From: Lentinula raphanica
Lineage: Eukaryota > Basidiomycota > Agaricomycetes > Agaricales > Omphalotaceae
Length of the DNA stretch: 64,000 nucleotides
Reading direction: 5' to 3'
NCBI GenBank assembly: GCA_027919835.1
Contig: JANVFP010000002.1
Coordinates: forward strand, 620,001-684,000
Shown here: in pieces, positions 24,719 to 36,700 of the stretch
How the letters are laid out: each line of letters starts with the position of its first letter
Numbering within the stretch: the first letter of the stretch is position 1
Notes under the pieces: model-generated
What the model saw: the letters and a program-made list of their open reading frames with translations, nothing else
Databases searched by the model: none
What the model was told of the DNA's origin: nothing
Position numbers and translations under genes: made by a program

Positions 24719-26326
24719 GTTGACAAGCTCGTATGGAAATAGAGCACTGGAAGAAATATTAGTACTTGGGCTGGAGCCTTATAAACAAACCACAAAGGGA
24801 TTTTTGAATAGGGGTGATATGACGGAGATGAAGCTAGATTGAAGGTCGGAGAAGGGAGACTTAAGACACTGGGAAAGAGGAGCTAGTATGATGACTCCGA
24901 GATCATCAATTCTGCATGAATTGGAGTATGCGAAACTCGACTTTGCGGAAGGTTTGAGATCCAAGGGAAATGGATTGAGAGATCGAGATGTGTTCCGTGT
25001 AAACAGGAATATTAGCCACGAAGTCCCAGAGGTGACGGATTCGGATCTTTGCACCTGTATACATATACCTTTCTCGAATCCGGCTTCAAGTCTTCATCGA
25101 CGTCTCCGATACGCAAGGGCTTGTTGGCTTCTGTATATCCTGCATGTCAAACAGCATTTATCTCTTCCCCAAAAAAGAAGGTAGAGTGTTCGGACACTCC
25201 TCTCATTCCAAAAAGGAGGTGTTCTTTTTATATCGGTATCTTCTCTGAACTTCTGCCAGATCGGCCTGAGGTTTAAACGGCTACTTGTAATGCAAGTTAT
25301 GGATACTTGGGGAGAACCCTCATCGAAAGCTTTCAAAGGGTCGTGTCACGGAGATTGCGGCGACCAAACCCGAGTTTAGCAAAAACTTGCGTTTGGGGAT
25401 GAACATTGAAGTTTGAACAATTGCCAAAAATGCTAGGATTGAGTGCAAATAGGCTTGACCTGAACTGTCCCATCCTTCAGAAAAGTCAACGATAACAGAG
25501 AGTTTTAGCTTGACAAGGAGGTACATCCCATAGATAGAGCTCTGAGGATGGCATTGAGACTGGATTAGCTGGGCTTGCCCAGCGTCCTTAGTGGTCTGAA
25601 GTTAGGAGCATACTCGTCGTGTAGGGAGTGCTTCCATAAAGAGAAGCCAAGGTATATTATCCTAATGTTGAGACTGAGGAATGGGGAAAAATTCGACGTT
25701 GTTGAAACTTGAGGCAGAAGGAGAGAGCAGGAAGTTGCACTTAAGCGCTGGTATCAAGCGCCCACACATTGCGCTGAGCGCTACGTTGAACGCTGGTGTC
25801 TTTTCTTCACTCATCTTCTCCCTAAGACTCCTTGTACTCCCAACGTGGTGCAACTCTCCAGTGCTCAAAGTAATATTGCTTCAAAACATTACCAGGTCAA
25901 CAAATGACATGAATTAACCTAACTGGAACTTTGATCCTCAAATGAACACAAAGGTCTATAACGCCAAGACACATCAATCTTGAAAGCTCAGGCCTGCTCA
26001 GGCTCAAGCGTCCAGTGTTCAAATTTGTCAAACGTTAACGTTCAACTCCAATCCAGTCTCGAAGCATCGAGCAATTGGGTCGAGGTGGCCACTAGAGGGT
26101 GCCAGGCTGGAATCCACTCGGTAAAGTCAAGAATGGTCTAGACCCACACCGCCATCAGAGCCTTATATACCTCAACCGCAATAGCTCATGGTTCAAACAA
26201 TTATCCATCAACCTAATCCTCTCAACGTCTGTTAGACTTAGGTGAAAGGCTACTCAGCACCTTCACCTCCGCCTTTGCACACCAATCTCCTCCTAGTCTT
26301 TGAACTAATTCACGACCTGTTACGAT
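24719..26326. promoter_or_regulatory. 1.6-kb divergent intergenic region between the CAP and GMC genes
   Basis: No supported gene. Candidate core elements are TATAAGGC on the minus strand (24779-24786), about 60 bp upstream of the CAP start, and TATATACC near 26164, about 160 bp upstream of the GMC start. It contains clustered AAGCGC words at about 25740-25800. The head-to-head layout of two secreted proteins leaves room for shared control, but I cannot show it. Confidence 0.4.
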
Positions 26327-28684
26327 ATGTGGTCCCTTACAAAGGCCACTATCCTCACACTCGCTTCAACCCACTTTTTACCCACTCTCGCGTTTCCTGT
26401 CTCCGACCCTTATGGAGCTCAACGAAGACGAGAACTCAACGACCTACGAGCACGAAATATTGTAGCAGACAGCTCCGACATTCAAAGTTCGTATGATTTC
26501 ATCATCGTAGGCGGTGGCCTCGCCGGTTTGGTACTAGCTTCGAGGTTGTCCGAGGATTCAAATCACACAGTCCTCGTCTTAGAAGCTGGAGAAACCGGCG
26601 ACGCGAATATTACCCAAATCAGTGCGTTGTCCTTGTCAATAGAGAGACAATGTGTTTACCATGAAACTTGATAGATACCCCGGCTGACACGTACTACGCC
26701 TCCCTTGTCGGATCTGAGTACGATTATGCTTACCAGGTAAGGGTCCATCTCGGAATGTACTTTTCTCCATACAACATATCTGATCCTTGATTTTCAGACA
26801 GCTCAGCAAGCTGGATGCGCGAACCGGAACGTTTCTTGGCCCCGAGGAAAAGTTCTTGGCGGTTCCTCAGCTATCAACGGGATGTATCTCGTTCGTCCCA
26901 ACAAGCCCGAGATAAACGCCATACATTCTATCAATCCAAACGACACGGATGAATTCTGGACATGGGATTCATACTACGCTGCTATGAAAAAGAGCGAGAC
27001 TTTTGGTGCTCCTTCTGCAGACATCGCGGCTGAAGCTGGGATACAGTATAACTCTGATTCTTACGGATCGTCTGGACCCATTCACTGGTCGTATCCTGGA
27101 GAAACCTTCAACCTCGTCGGGAACTGGACCCCTTCCTTGTTGACTCTTGGTATCCCTACAAATCCAGACGCTGCCTCCGGCGACAACTCTGGCGCTTATA
27201 TCACAACCTCGTCTATCAATCCTTCCAACTGGACGCGTTCTTATTCACGTTCTGGCTACATTGATCCCTTGCCCCCGCGATCGAATTTGGACATACTCGC
27301 GTCTGCGACTGTTACGAATATCGTCTGGAAATCTGGTACTTCCGGCAATTTGACCGCTACCGGGGTACAGTGGGCCTCCTCGTCTACGGCTGCTAAGCAG
27401 ACTGTGAATGCGAACAAGGAAGTTATCCTTGCCGCTGGTACGATCGGAAGTACACAGCTATTACAGTTGAGTGGAATCGGTCCATCGAAGTATCTACAGG
27501 CTGCAGGCGTAGACGTGCAACTTGATCTCCCGGGAGTTGGACAGCGACTTCAGGACCATTTGGTAAGTGTTTCCTCTATCACGATTGTTAGTCCGCTGAT
27601 GTTCTCCCTAACAGAGCGGTAGTCTTGTCTACAGCACCAGCGCAGAGACAGCAGGTGATATGCACAACTCTGGAGTAGATACAGCCGAATTCCTATCGTA
27701 CATCAACTCGGCGACTGCTTATGTCAACCTCACCACCCTACTAGGGTCAGATAGTGCATCTGCTCTCATTTCGTCTGCTCAAGCTGCGGTAGACTCGTCT
27801 ACGACGTCGTTCCTCCCTCTAGGCGACTCGACGGTCGCTGCTGGTTACAAGGCAATATATGATACTATCACGAACCAATTCTATTCGGGTAGCAGTGGAC
27901 AGATCGAACTGTTGTTAAGTATAACGAGCACCAACGTCCTCATTCAGGCTGCCATCCAGCATCCTCTGAGGTAAGTTCAAAATCTTCTCAACATGGCTCA
28001 GGCTTTTGAGTCTCATCTTCATCTGTTTTCCAGTGCGGGCGAGCTCTACATCACCTCCAGCTCTGTATTCGACTATCCCTACATCAACCCAAACTACCTC
28101 GCCCACGATGCCGATCTCACCATTCTTCGCGAAGGCTTCAAACTTGCACGGCTTGTCTCTCAAGCATCGCCGCTCTCCGCTTACCTCACGGGTGAGACCA
28201 CACCTGGATCTTCCGTCAGCTCAGACGACGATTGGAATACTTGGATCAAGAGCGCTGTGGGAACTGAATACCATCCTACCGGTACTTGTGCAATGCTTCC
28301 CCTAGAGTTGGGAGGAGTCGTCAGTCCGTCGTTGCTCGTCTACGGCACTTCGAACGTTAGGGTCGCAGATGCTAGTGTGTATCCTTTTGACTTGTCTAGT
28401 CATGTACGTTTTCATCAGTTATCTCGGCTCTGTGTATTGACTGAAACTTGATTCAGCTCGGTGCACCTACATACGGACTCGCTGAACAAGCCTCTACCAT
28501 CATCAGAGACTACTGGAACGGTGTCTCGACAAACCCTAATTCCACCACTAGTACTTCCTCGCCATCGTCGACCGCTTCTTCAAAGCCGGCCAACTCGAAT
28601 ACGAATGGCGCCCCTCGTTTAAATCCTGCTAATGTCCTCAGAATGTTCTGTGCAATCATCGCAGCTTCGATTGTGATGCTTTGA
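26327..28684 (+). CDS. Secreted GMC flavin oxidoreductase with probable GPI anchor (691 aa)
   Basis: Six exons (26327-26621, 26675-26736, 26798-27562, 27615-27970, 28034-28403, 28457-28684) sum to 692 codons. It has a signal peptide ([19 protein letters not shown]), an FAD-binding dinucleotide fold ([20 protein letters not shown] with LVLEAGE), and the GMC signature region [16 protein letters not shown]. Signature 2 is [18 protein letters not shown]. The two active-site positions match the family: H in [10 protein letters not shown] and H in [15 protein letters not shown], closest in style to glucose-oxidase-type enzymes. The C-terminus has a Ser/Thr-rich stretch, then a small-residue site and a hydrophobic end ([16 protein letters not shown]), as in GPI-anchored proteins. 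The substrate cannot be told; a role in H2O2 supply at the cell surface is likely. Confidence 0.9.
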
Positions 28685-29194
28685 TTCACTGTCCCTCTGA
28701 TCTCGTTCACTTGTCTGGACTCTATCATTCTGATCTCCCCTCTCCTTATCCCACATGTTGGACTGCACAGTGTTTTGAACTCTACACATATCGTAACTTC
28801 CTTCCTGGCTGTCTGTCTATCTTTTGATTGATTCTATCCGCTCTCTTCCTCCTGACATTCTCCGACTGCTTGTTTGCTCACTCCCTGATATTCACCAAAA
28901 AGACTATTGTCAACCATATTCTATACCTTTGCTCATTCTAGTACCTATTTATACCTCCATTTTGCTGCATACCTGTTGTTTTGCATTACTGACATTCATG
29001 GACAAGTCGGACTCATTCACATATTTGTATCGTTAGACAGTACAGTTACAGTAAGAAGAAAATCGAAGAAATTCATTCTCAGTCTGCTACTAGAGAAGCG
29101 CCGCCTTCAGCGGCCAGCATAATCAAGAGTTACATTCAACGTTATACAGAATACAAGTACAGATTGAAGACAGATAGGTACATTGAAAAAAAAA
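28685..29194. other. Intergenic, no gene seen
   Basis: 3' flank of the GMC gene, pyrimidine-rich, with no coding signal I trust. Confidence 0.4.
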
Positions 29195-29876
29195 CTAAGC
29201 TCTTTGTTTGCCTTTGCCTTTGCCTGATGGTTCAGCGAAAGGATATTTATCTAGCTTGCGTTTTCCGAGCAACTTTCGAGGAGAGTTTGAGATACGCGCC
29301 TTAGGAGGGTCGATGACCAAGATAGAATACACGTCAGCGGTAAAAACGTCTTTGTGTTCACGGCTGATGTGGTTGTGAAAGAGAAAGAAGTGTACAACAG
29401 CCAATGAACCTTCGAGGTGGCTGGTATAGAGGGAAGGGATGAGTTGATGACTTTCCCGGAGGATATCCAGTTGTTCGTATGCAGGAAGAGGAACGAGTTC
29501 ATGGGACTTGGATGCTACCATCTCTGCAAGTTCATCTTTGGCACGTTGGGATCTCACGGGATAACCAGCGAGAACCAATTCGGACGCTGTGGTATAACAT
29601 GAAAATACAGACACGATAGAGCACAAACATACTCACATTGAGGAGGAGATGAACCAGTAGAAGGTTCCGGAAGATCGGTAGGGTCTGAGGGCTCTTCAGT
29701 CAAGGTAGGCTCGATGATTGGCTGATAGAAGAGGCATTTGAAATGAGCAATCAGGTGGACGTGATAAAGAAATATTTCATACATTGAAAACCCGGTGACG
29801 CAATTTCAATTTGGGTTCACTGTCAGCTGCTCCCAAATATATCCTTGCATTTGTGTACAATTTTTCAATGTAATTA
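29195..29876 (-). pseudogene. C-terminal part of a hypothetical gene, 5' end missing
   Basis: Three exon-like segments join in frame on the minus strand. 29876 to about 29791 encodes YIEKLYTNARIYLGAAD and on to RVFN. About 29721-29631 encodes PIIEPTLTEEPSDPTDL. About 29585 to 29195 encodes SELVLAGYPVRSQRAKDEL through to a Lys-rich end (GKGKGKQRA). The GT...AG introns between them are 50-70 bp. There is no start codon: the frame opens directly after a stop at about 29877, and only repeats lie upstream. I do not recognise the family. It looks like the 3' portion of a gene cut off by the mobile-element island to its right. Confidence 0.45.
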
Positions 29877-30016
29877 GTTCAAGATTAATCCAGGAGTAAT
29901 GCCAGCTACTAATTCTTAGTAGAAAATGCTCATAATGTTGAGGAAGAGGTCAGCATTGGTATTTCGTGGTGAGTGCCGAGAAGCCATGGATGAAATGCCA
30001 TCAATTGTGGAGCATT

Positions 30017-30082
30017 ACCTTAAGCTGACCTTGAGAAAATCCACCTTAAGGTACCTTAAGCCGTGGAGCCGTTCACCTTAAG
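30017..30082. repeat. Cluster of four ACCTTAAG motifs
   Basis: ACCTTAAG occurs at 30017, 30043, 30053 and 30075; two copies extend to the palindrome ACCTTAAGGT. Looser variants (ACCTTGAG, GACCTTACCTTG) lie beside them. Unknown role; may be a transposon sub-terminal repeat. Confidence 0.5.
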
Positions 30083-30689
30083 GTGCGCTTGACCTTACCT
30101 TGCGGCAACACTACTCCCAAACCTAAGACTCCTATAACCGCCTTGCTATTTTTACGAACTTTGGATTGTCGCAATTTGGAAATGGTATTGTAGGCGACGT
30201 CGAAGTCCTGTGCAAGAGATATGTTCTCTCGTTTTGGAATTCGTTCAAGAGCAATTGTAAGTTTGACGTCCGCAAGTTTCTCGGTGTATTCAGAAGGTTC
30301 CTTGAATGGGATAAATGTTAGAGTTGAGAATGATAGCAGAATCGACATGGATGGCACACCTTAAAGAATCCATCAGGCGCAACAAAAGGCCATCAGGAAA
30401 AATACCCCTGACCAGAGGTCTTTCAAAGACACCAGAGATTCCCCCAAAAGTCTAAAGTCTTTCAAATAGTTTCAAGTATCTAGACTCTCAGAACTCTTTA
30501 GGAAAAGGGTTCAAAATTTGGTTTCCTTGGAATTCTTTGGAATTGTTTCTGAGTTGTTCAAAGGTAACTCAGAGATCCCCAAAATGCTCCAGGTTTTTGG
30601 GAATAACCTGAGCTCTTCAGATACTCTAGAGAGCTTGGATACTCTGAGCTGCCTAGGTTTTTTCCAATATCCTGAAGATTTCTTGAGAT

Positions 30690-30800
30690 TTTTCATGTTC
30701 TCTGAATCTCTTTGAAAGATCTTTGAATATCTTTGAATATCTTTGAACATCTTTGAAAGATATTTGAGCTTCTCTGAAGACTTTGAGTGTTTTCAAAAAT
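30690..30800. repeat. Degenerate TCTTTGAATA/AAGATATTTGA repeats
   Basis: Short imperfect tandem units (CTTTGAATAT repeated) on this side of the island. A similar block in inverted orientation lies at about 43980-44125. Confidence 0.5.
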
Positions 30801-31287
30801 TTGAAATTTGAAATATTGAATATGAAATAAGATACTATTGCATCTTAACATCTAAAAGATAGTATAGTGTAGTAGTACAGTGTAGATATCAGTTAAAATT
30901 CCCGCTACCCTTTAGGGTAAGGGTTTTGTGGTTTTGGACTCGATTTGTTTCGCAGCGATTTACAACGTTTGAGCATCACAGGATACAGTAAAGCTTTTGT
31001 AAAAAACACTGATAAGTTATCGGGTACCTATTGCAAATAGTTGTGATAACCCGGAGGGGGTCCCGGAAATGGCCCCGGGGGGTGGTCATGCCTGTCACCA
31101 CCTGTCACATATGGCTTATATTTACTGTTTTGGGTAATTAATAATCATCCAGATATTAAATAAGCAGTACATTTTCAAAAAAACCCGAAAATTCATAAAA
31201 ATTCATAAAAAACCTAAAATGGCCTGATTAGGTCAGATCAGGATATGTAAGCAAATGACCTCATATGATAAAAAATGATGTAGGGCC

Positions 31288-31875
31288 TGTTAGGACCGTG
31301 CCACCGACGGAGTCGGAGCTCCGATCAGAGACACAGAGGATTGTTGAACGTTAGTGTTGTTATTGAGCAACACCCTCGCCACGTTACCGTGTTCAACCAA
31401 GAGAGCAGAGGAGGACGAGTACAACGTGTACGAAGTCTGACGGAGGTTCGGAGTCGGCGATGATCAACGATCAAGACGACACCGAGAGCACAGAGGTGAG
31501 TGTTAACGTTAACGAGGTAATCCAAGTTGATATTAAAACTGAGGTATGTAAGTATGTACAGGCTCCTTATATACTGTACGGATAGTCAGTCTAATCTAAA
31601 GTACAATAAGACGATACACATCTCGGTACTACAGCATCGGAGGTGAGAAAGACAATAAGCTATTGTAAAGTAAATCAATATAAAAGGTCAGCTGAGCTGT
31701 CAGAGAATAAAACAATAAGATCATAATCAAGTATAAGACCAGACCGATGCGCCGACGGAATCGGAAGGAGGGACAAGGCGGACACTGCTAGACATGACTA
31801 GAGAGATTCAGGAAATCTCTAAGTCCAATCGCCGAGTGAAGCTCCGACGGAGCTCCGAAGATTATGGTTGTAACA
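31288..31875 (-). repeat. 3' LTR of the Gypsy element
   Basis: 588 bp, TG...CA ends; it lies downstream of pol on the minus strand. Has CCGACGG at 31304, 31752 and 31844 and a mutated copy (CTGACGG) at 31437. Confidence 0.92.
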
Positions 31876-31877
31876 GT

Positions 31878-31887
31878 ATCCCCCTCT
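31878..31887 (-). other. Polypurine tract of the Gypsy element
   Basis: AAGAGGGGGA on the minus strand, two bases before the 3' LTR, the expected place for the plus-strand primer of reverse transcription. Confidence 0.7.
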
Positions 31888-32088
31888 TAGGCTTGAGCCC
31901 TCGAAAGCCGATGACATCATCACCACGATCAGATGACTAGGTTGATCCGATCACATGACTCCGTCGGTCCGATTCTAGAACGATGGAATCGGGGTGCCCG
32001 ATTTGGAAAAACGTTTTGATGGTGGTCTTGAATCCGAACGCGAATCGACCGGCCCTAAAGTAACATGGTCCGTGCGCCGATCCGAAAG

Positions 32089-32096
32089 TATAAAAG
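32089..32096 (+). promoter_or_regulatory. TATA box of the antisense gene in the Gypsy element
   Basis: TATAAAAG 53 bp (first base) upstream of the ATG at 32142 on the plus strand, inside the element, so the gene appears to have its own promoter. Confidence 0.5.
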
Positions 32097-32141
32097 CCGA
32101 AGGTGAATGAGGGACTTAGCCAAAATTCCCCATCATTTTCG

Positions 32142-33387
32142 ATGTCTAGACCCAGACCGAACATCAGCACGATCACTACTACCACCGCCGTCGGCAGGGA
32201 GGAAGAACTTCGGATATTCCTCCAACCGACTCTTGAAACGCCCGCCGAACGTCGACGACGAGAAGCCGAGGAGGAGGAGACGGCCCTGCAAGAGATGCAG
32301 CGGCGGAGGGAGGAGAATCAACGCCGTCGTGAGGCGGAGGAAGCGGAGGAAAAGAAGAAGGAGGAAGAGGAAGCTGCACGCAAAGCGGAGGAGGAACGAC
32401 TCCAACGCGAAGCGGAGGAAGCAGCAGAGGCGGAACGCCGCCGGAAAGTCAAGGAGGGAAAGAAGAGAAAGGCAGAGGAGGAGAAGGCCGGCAAGGCCAA
32501 AAAACCTAAAGTCACTGACTCCGGTCAGGGACCGTCGTCGGAGCAGCTTCGAGCTGCTCGACTTCGTCGGTTTTCCAGAACCTCGGTGAGTACTAGGTCT
32601 GTTTTCTCTACTAACACTAACCTCCCTGTAGAATGCCTCTACTAGAGCGTCTCCGACGGAGACAATGGGAGAGGCGGGTCCATCCCGTCTTGTAAGGTAT
32701 GTCCCGGAGTTCCCTTTCATTCCTTTCGTGGTAAGTTACTAATCTTCTTTTTGTTTCATCTTTCTAACCAAAAGCCAGAACGTCGGCACTGGTGGAGATC
32801 CCAGTGACGATGAATATCCGGGAGGGGACGACGACGATGACGACGACAACGACTCCGACGGAGAGCCGACTCCGAGTGGAGACGAATCGCCCAAGTACCA
32901 GGACGCCTGCGAGAGGTGCCAGAGACTCGAAAGAGTTGAACTCTGCGTACCTCAGAAGAGGAAAAACGCCAAGGCCTGCCAACCGTGCCACGATAACAAG
33001 CAACAGTGCACATGGTCCGGCGCCGTCGCTGCCGCTGCTCTTCCGGTACGAAAATCCAAACCTCGTAAGGCCAAGGTTCCGATCGGTCGTCGGAGGGACA
33101 CCGAAAATTCCTCCAGGATGATGAACTTGGAGGAAGATTTGCAGGCCCTAAAGGAAGGGTTCGTCGACATGGCCCAGGGCCAACACGAAATCTTGGAGTT
33201 GGTTCGGGAGTCCGCCGGTACGACCGACCAACGCCTTCAAGCACTCGAGAGGAGGTTTGCTAACCTCGAAGGAACTCTCGTCCACTTGATGAAGAAAGCC
33301 TTGGGAGTAGAGGAAGATGAAGAGGGACAACAGGGGGGAGAAAAGGAAGCGCCGAAGGAATCGGACTCGGAGGAGGAAGAGGAGTAG
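32142..33387 (+). CDS. Antisense accessory gene of the Gypsy element: coiled coil plus Zn2Cys6-like cluster (383 aa)
   Basis: Exons 32142-32585, 32632-32730 and 32779-33387 join in frame with introns of 46 and 48 bp (GTGAGT...TGTAG with a CTAAC branch site; GTAAGT...CCAG) and give 383 residues. Residues about 35-125 are a Glu/Arg/Lys coiled coil with a basic, nuclear-signal-like end (GKKRKAEEEKAGKAKKPK). An acidic stretch (GGDDDDDDDNDSDGE) precedes six cysteines spaced CX2CX8CX10CX2CX6C (CERC...C...CQPC...CTW), close to the fungal Zn2Cys6 pattern CX2CX6CX5-12CX2CX6-8C. A second coiled coil with a possible dimer interface and an acidic C-terminus follow. It is encoded opposite to gag-pol, between pol and the 3' LTR. 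A DNA-binding regulator is an inference from the cysteine pattern only. Confidence 0.7.
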
Positions 33388-33716
33388 AACTTAATAAATA
33401 AAACTTGTTGTATATAAATTTCTTGGTTTTTTCTTGAAGTCCAATTTGTATATACTAAACTTGTTAACTGTGAAGTCCAACTGAGAGAAAAATAGTAAAG
33501 TAGATATAGTAATGAAAACAACGATAAATCTGACGGAAGTCCGTCGGATTTGACTTAGAAAAATTTAAGAAAAAATATAAACGCTCAATTTGCTATCATC
33601 GCGTTTATACTCAATCAGTATAAATACCGAGAGTGTTGAATAAAATACACCGAAGTGTAGTGTTAGTACAACAATGAAAACAGAAGTAAAATCAATGATA
33701 TAAAATGAACACATAG

Positions 33717-36700
33717 CTAAGTCAAAGGTCCGGGTTTGTCTGGATATCGGAGGTGGAAAGCCGGAATGAGTTCGTCGGCATGAATGTCATCTGCAGCAAC
33801 CCAAGAGAACTCCTCATCGGTACCTTCATAACCAGACCATCTAACGAAGTACCGGAGGGGACAACGTTTGAACCGACGGTCCAGCTTTGAATCAAGTACT
33901 TCAGCAACGAGGTACTCAACTTCACCTTCGACCTCGATCAGAGGTGGAGGTGTTTGGGTCCGATTCGGAATCGGATTCGGATAGGAGGGTTCGAGTTGTG
34001 AGACGTGGAAGACAGGATGAATGCGACGAAGATAATCGGGGAGTTGTATCTTGTATGAGAGAGAGCCGATCTTCTCAAGAACCGTGAAAGGTCCAAGATA
34101 CTTCTCTGCAAACTTCGCTGTAGGTCGAGTGGATCTAATGTATTTTGCTAGAACGAAGACTTCCGATCCGACGGAGAACTCCGGCGGAGGAATTCGTTTT
34201 CGATCAGCCTGTTCCTTGTATTTCTTTTGAGCATTAGTGATTTCATCACGTAGAAAAGTATGAAGCTCATCAAGATTAACAATGAAATCCTTGGCTAAGT
34301 CGGAACGAATATCGATCTCCGGTCGGACTGTGATGTTCGGATGGTAGCCTTTGTTAGCAAAGAACGGAGTAAGACCAGTAGAAGCATTAGGAGCGTTATT
34401 ATAAGCAAATTCCGCAATCGGAAGAAGGGATGACCAGTCGTCCTGTTGATAAGAACAATAGATCTGGATGTACTGCTCCAGAGTTTGGTTTACTCGTTCG
34501 GTTTGACCATCAGCTTCCGGATGATAACCAGACGTATAGTGTAATTCCATCGACAAAGCTTGACCTAAAGCTCGGAAAAACGCCGAAACGAATTCCGATC
34601 CTCGGTCGGAGGTAACATGATTCGGAACACCGTGTTTAGAGAAGACATGAATAACGAAAAGTTGCGCCAATTGTTCGGAGGTGATTTTATCGTCACAGGC
34701 AATAAATATAGCTTGTTTGGAAGCATGGTCGACTACGACCAAGATAGCGGTGTAGCCGTCGGAGTCAGGAAGTTGTTCGATGAAATCCATTGAGATTGAA
34801 TCCCAAGGACGAGAAGGCACAGGGAGAGGTTTGAGAAGTCCGTAGGGACGATGCCGACGGGGTTTATTCCGACCGCAAATCGTACAAGACGAAACATAGT
34901 CCTTAACGAATTCTCGTACCTTTGGCCAAGTATATTGACGACGTACAGCTTCGAGAGTCCGATTCTGACCAAAGTGGCCAGAGAGAGGATGATCATGAAA
35001 GAATCGGAGGATCTGCAACCTGAGATCTCCGAAGTTCGGAACGTATATTCGACCATCCAGACGCAAGAGACCATCTAAACCCATAGTCCATCGGAGGTTA
35101 GAAGGATCGTCGACCAACTTCAATCCCGCCATTGCTTCGCCGTCGGAGGAGTAATGTTCTCGGATCGATTGATGAACTGCTTCAAAGTCCATAACAACCG
35201 ACGCTCGAAGAACAGGACCTTCAAGGAAGGTAGCACGAAGTGATGTAGTGAGTTGATCATTAGTGAATATGGGTCTAAAATTGTGAGGATTAACTTGCGC
35301 GTAGCCGATATCCCCCTCTTTGGGATAGACGTCCCATCGTCTAGTCATAGCGTCAGGTTTCGCACCGAGTTTTCCAGGACAGAAACGGATAACGAAGTTA
35401 AACTGATGAAGGTATTCGGACCATCGGACCTGCCGTCGGGTAAGAATCTTTGTAGTGGAAAAGTATTCCAGATTCTTGTGATCAGTAACGACGTCGATCG
35501 GAGTGCCCGAACCTTCAAGGTAATGCCGCCAAGCTTTAAAAGCTTCGAAGATAGCTAGCAATTCCTTGTCGTGAGTGTCATAGTTCAATTCGGCAGAATG
35601 GAAAGTGCGAGAAAGGAAGGCCACCGGATGAATTTCTCCATCGGCGCCGACGATGGATAGGATAGCTGCTAGAGCATAATCCGACGCATCTGTTTCGACA
35701 ATAAGAGGTTTATCAGGTTCCCAATGAGAAAGAATAGGGGCATGAGTGAAAGCGTGCTTAAGCGTATCGAAGGAATCTTGACATTCCGAAGTCCAGACCC
35801 ATGGAGTGTCTTTCCGAGTGAGTCGGTTCATCGGAACTACGATATCACTGTAATTGTGAATAAAACGACGATAGAAATTCGCAAAACCTAGGAAGGACTG
35901 GATGTCCTTAACCTTCCTTGGCGTCGGCCAATCGATAATAGCCTTGATTTTGTCCTCGGCCATGGAAAGTCCGTCGGGGGAGAGAATATACCCAAGATAT
36001 TCAACCGTATCAATTCCGAATTCACATTTCGCCGGATTGCAGAAAAGTTTGTGTTTGCGAAGACGTCGAAGAACCTCTTTGACATGCTCCTCATGCGCCG
36101 TCGGATCGTCGGAGTAGATGAGGATATCGTCAAGATAGACTATAACACAGACATCGAGTAAGTCAGCAAAGATATCATTGACGAAACGTTGAAACGCAGC
36201 AGGAGCATTGGTGAGACCAAACGGCATGACCAGCCATTCAAAAGAACCATATCGGGTTCGGAACGTGGTCTTCCATTCGTCTCCGTCGGCGATCCGAATG
36301 AGATGATAAGCATGAGCGAGGTCCAACTTCGTATAGATTTTCGCTTTCTTCGGGGCGTCAAGCAAATCGGAAATGAGTGGGAGAGGGTACCGATCTTTTT
36401 TGGTGATGCGGTTTAGTCCTCGGAAGTCGACGCAGAGTCGGAGAGAGCCATCCTTCTTCGGAACGAAGAGAACAGGAGCTCCATGAGGAGAAGTCGAAGG
36501 CCGAATAGCTCCGCTAACCAACTGTTTGTCGATGAATTCTCGTAGAGCTTCCAGCTCACGAGGGGAGAGAGGGTAAATTCTTCCGATCGGAGGTTCCGCA
36601 CCTTCCTCCAGATCAATCTTCAGGTCGTAAGACCTATGTTCTGGGAGCACTTCTGACTCGACTTCGTCGAAGACATCAGCGAAATCCCGATAAGCTTCAG

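Larger units (their letters stand above)
29877..30971. other. Left flank of the foldback element, repeat-rich, no clear gene
   Basis: Holds the ACCTTAAG cluster (30017-30082), a minus-strand open stretch at 30073-30357 that could be a remnant exon (KEPSEYTEKLADVKL, no known domain), and degenerate TTTGAA/ATATC repeats (about 30690-30800). No intact gene. Confidence 0.45.

Noticed and set aside
32133..32720. Minus-strand 195-codon frame opposite the antisense Gypsy gene
   Set aside because: Leu/Arg-rich composition is what the complement of a Glu/Arg/Lys coiled coil gives; the plus strand has the splice sites and the cysteine cluster.
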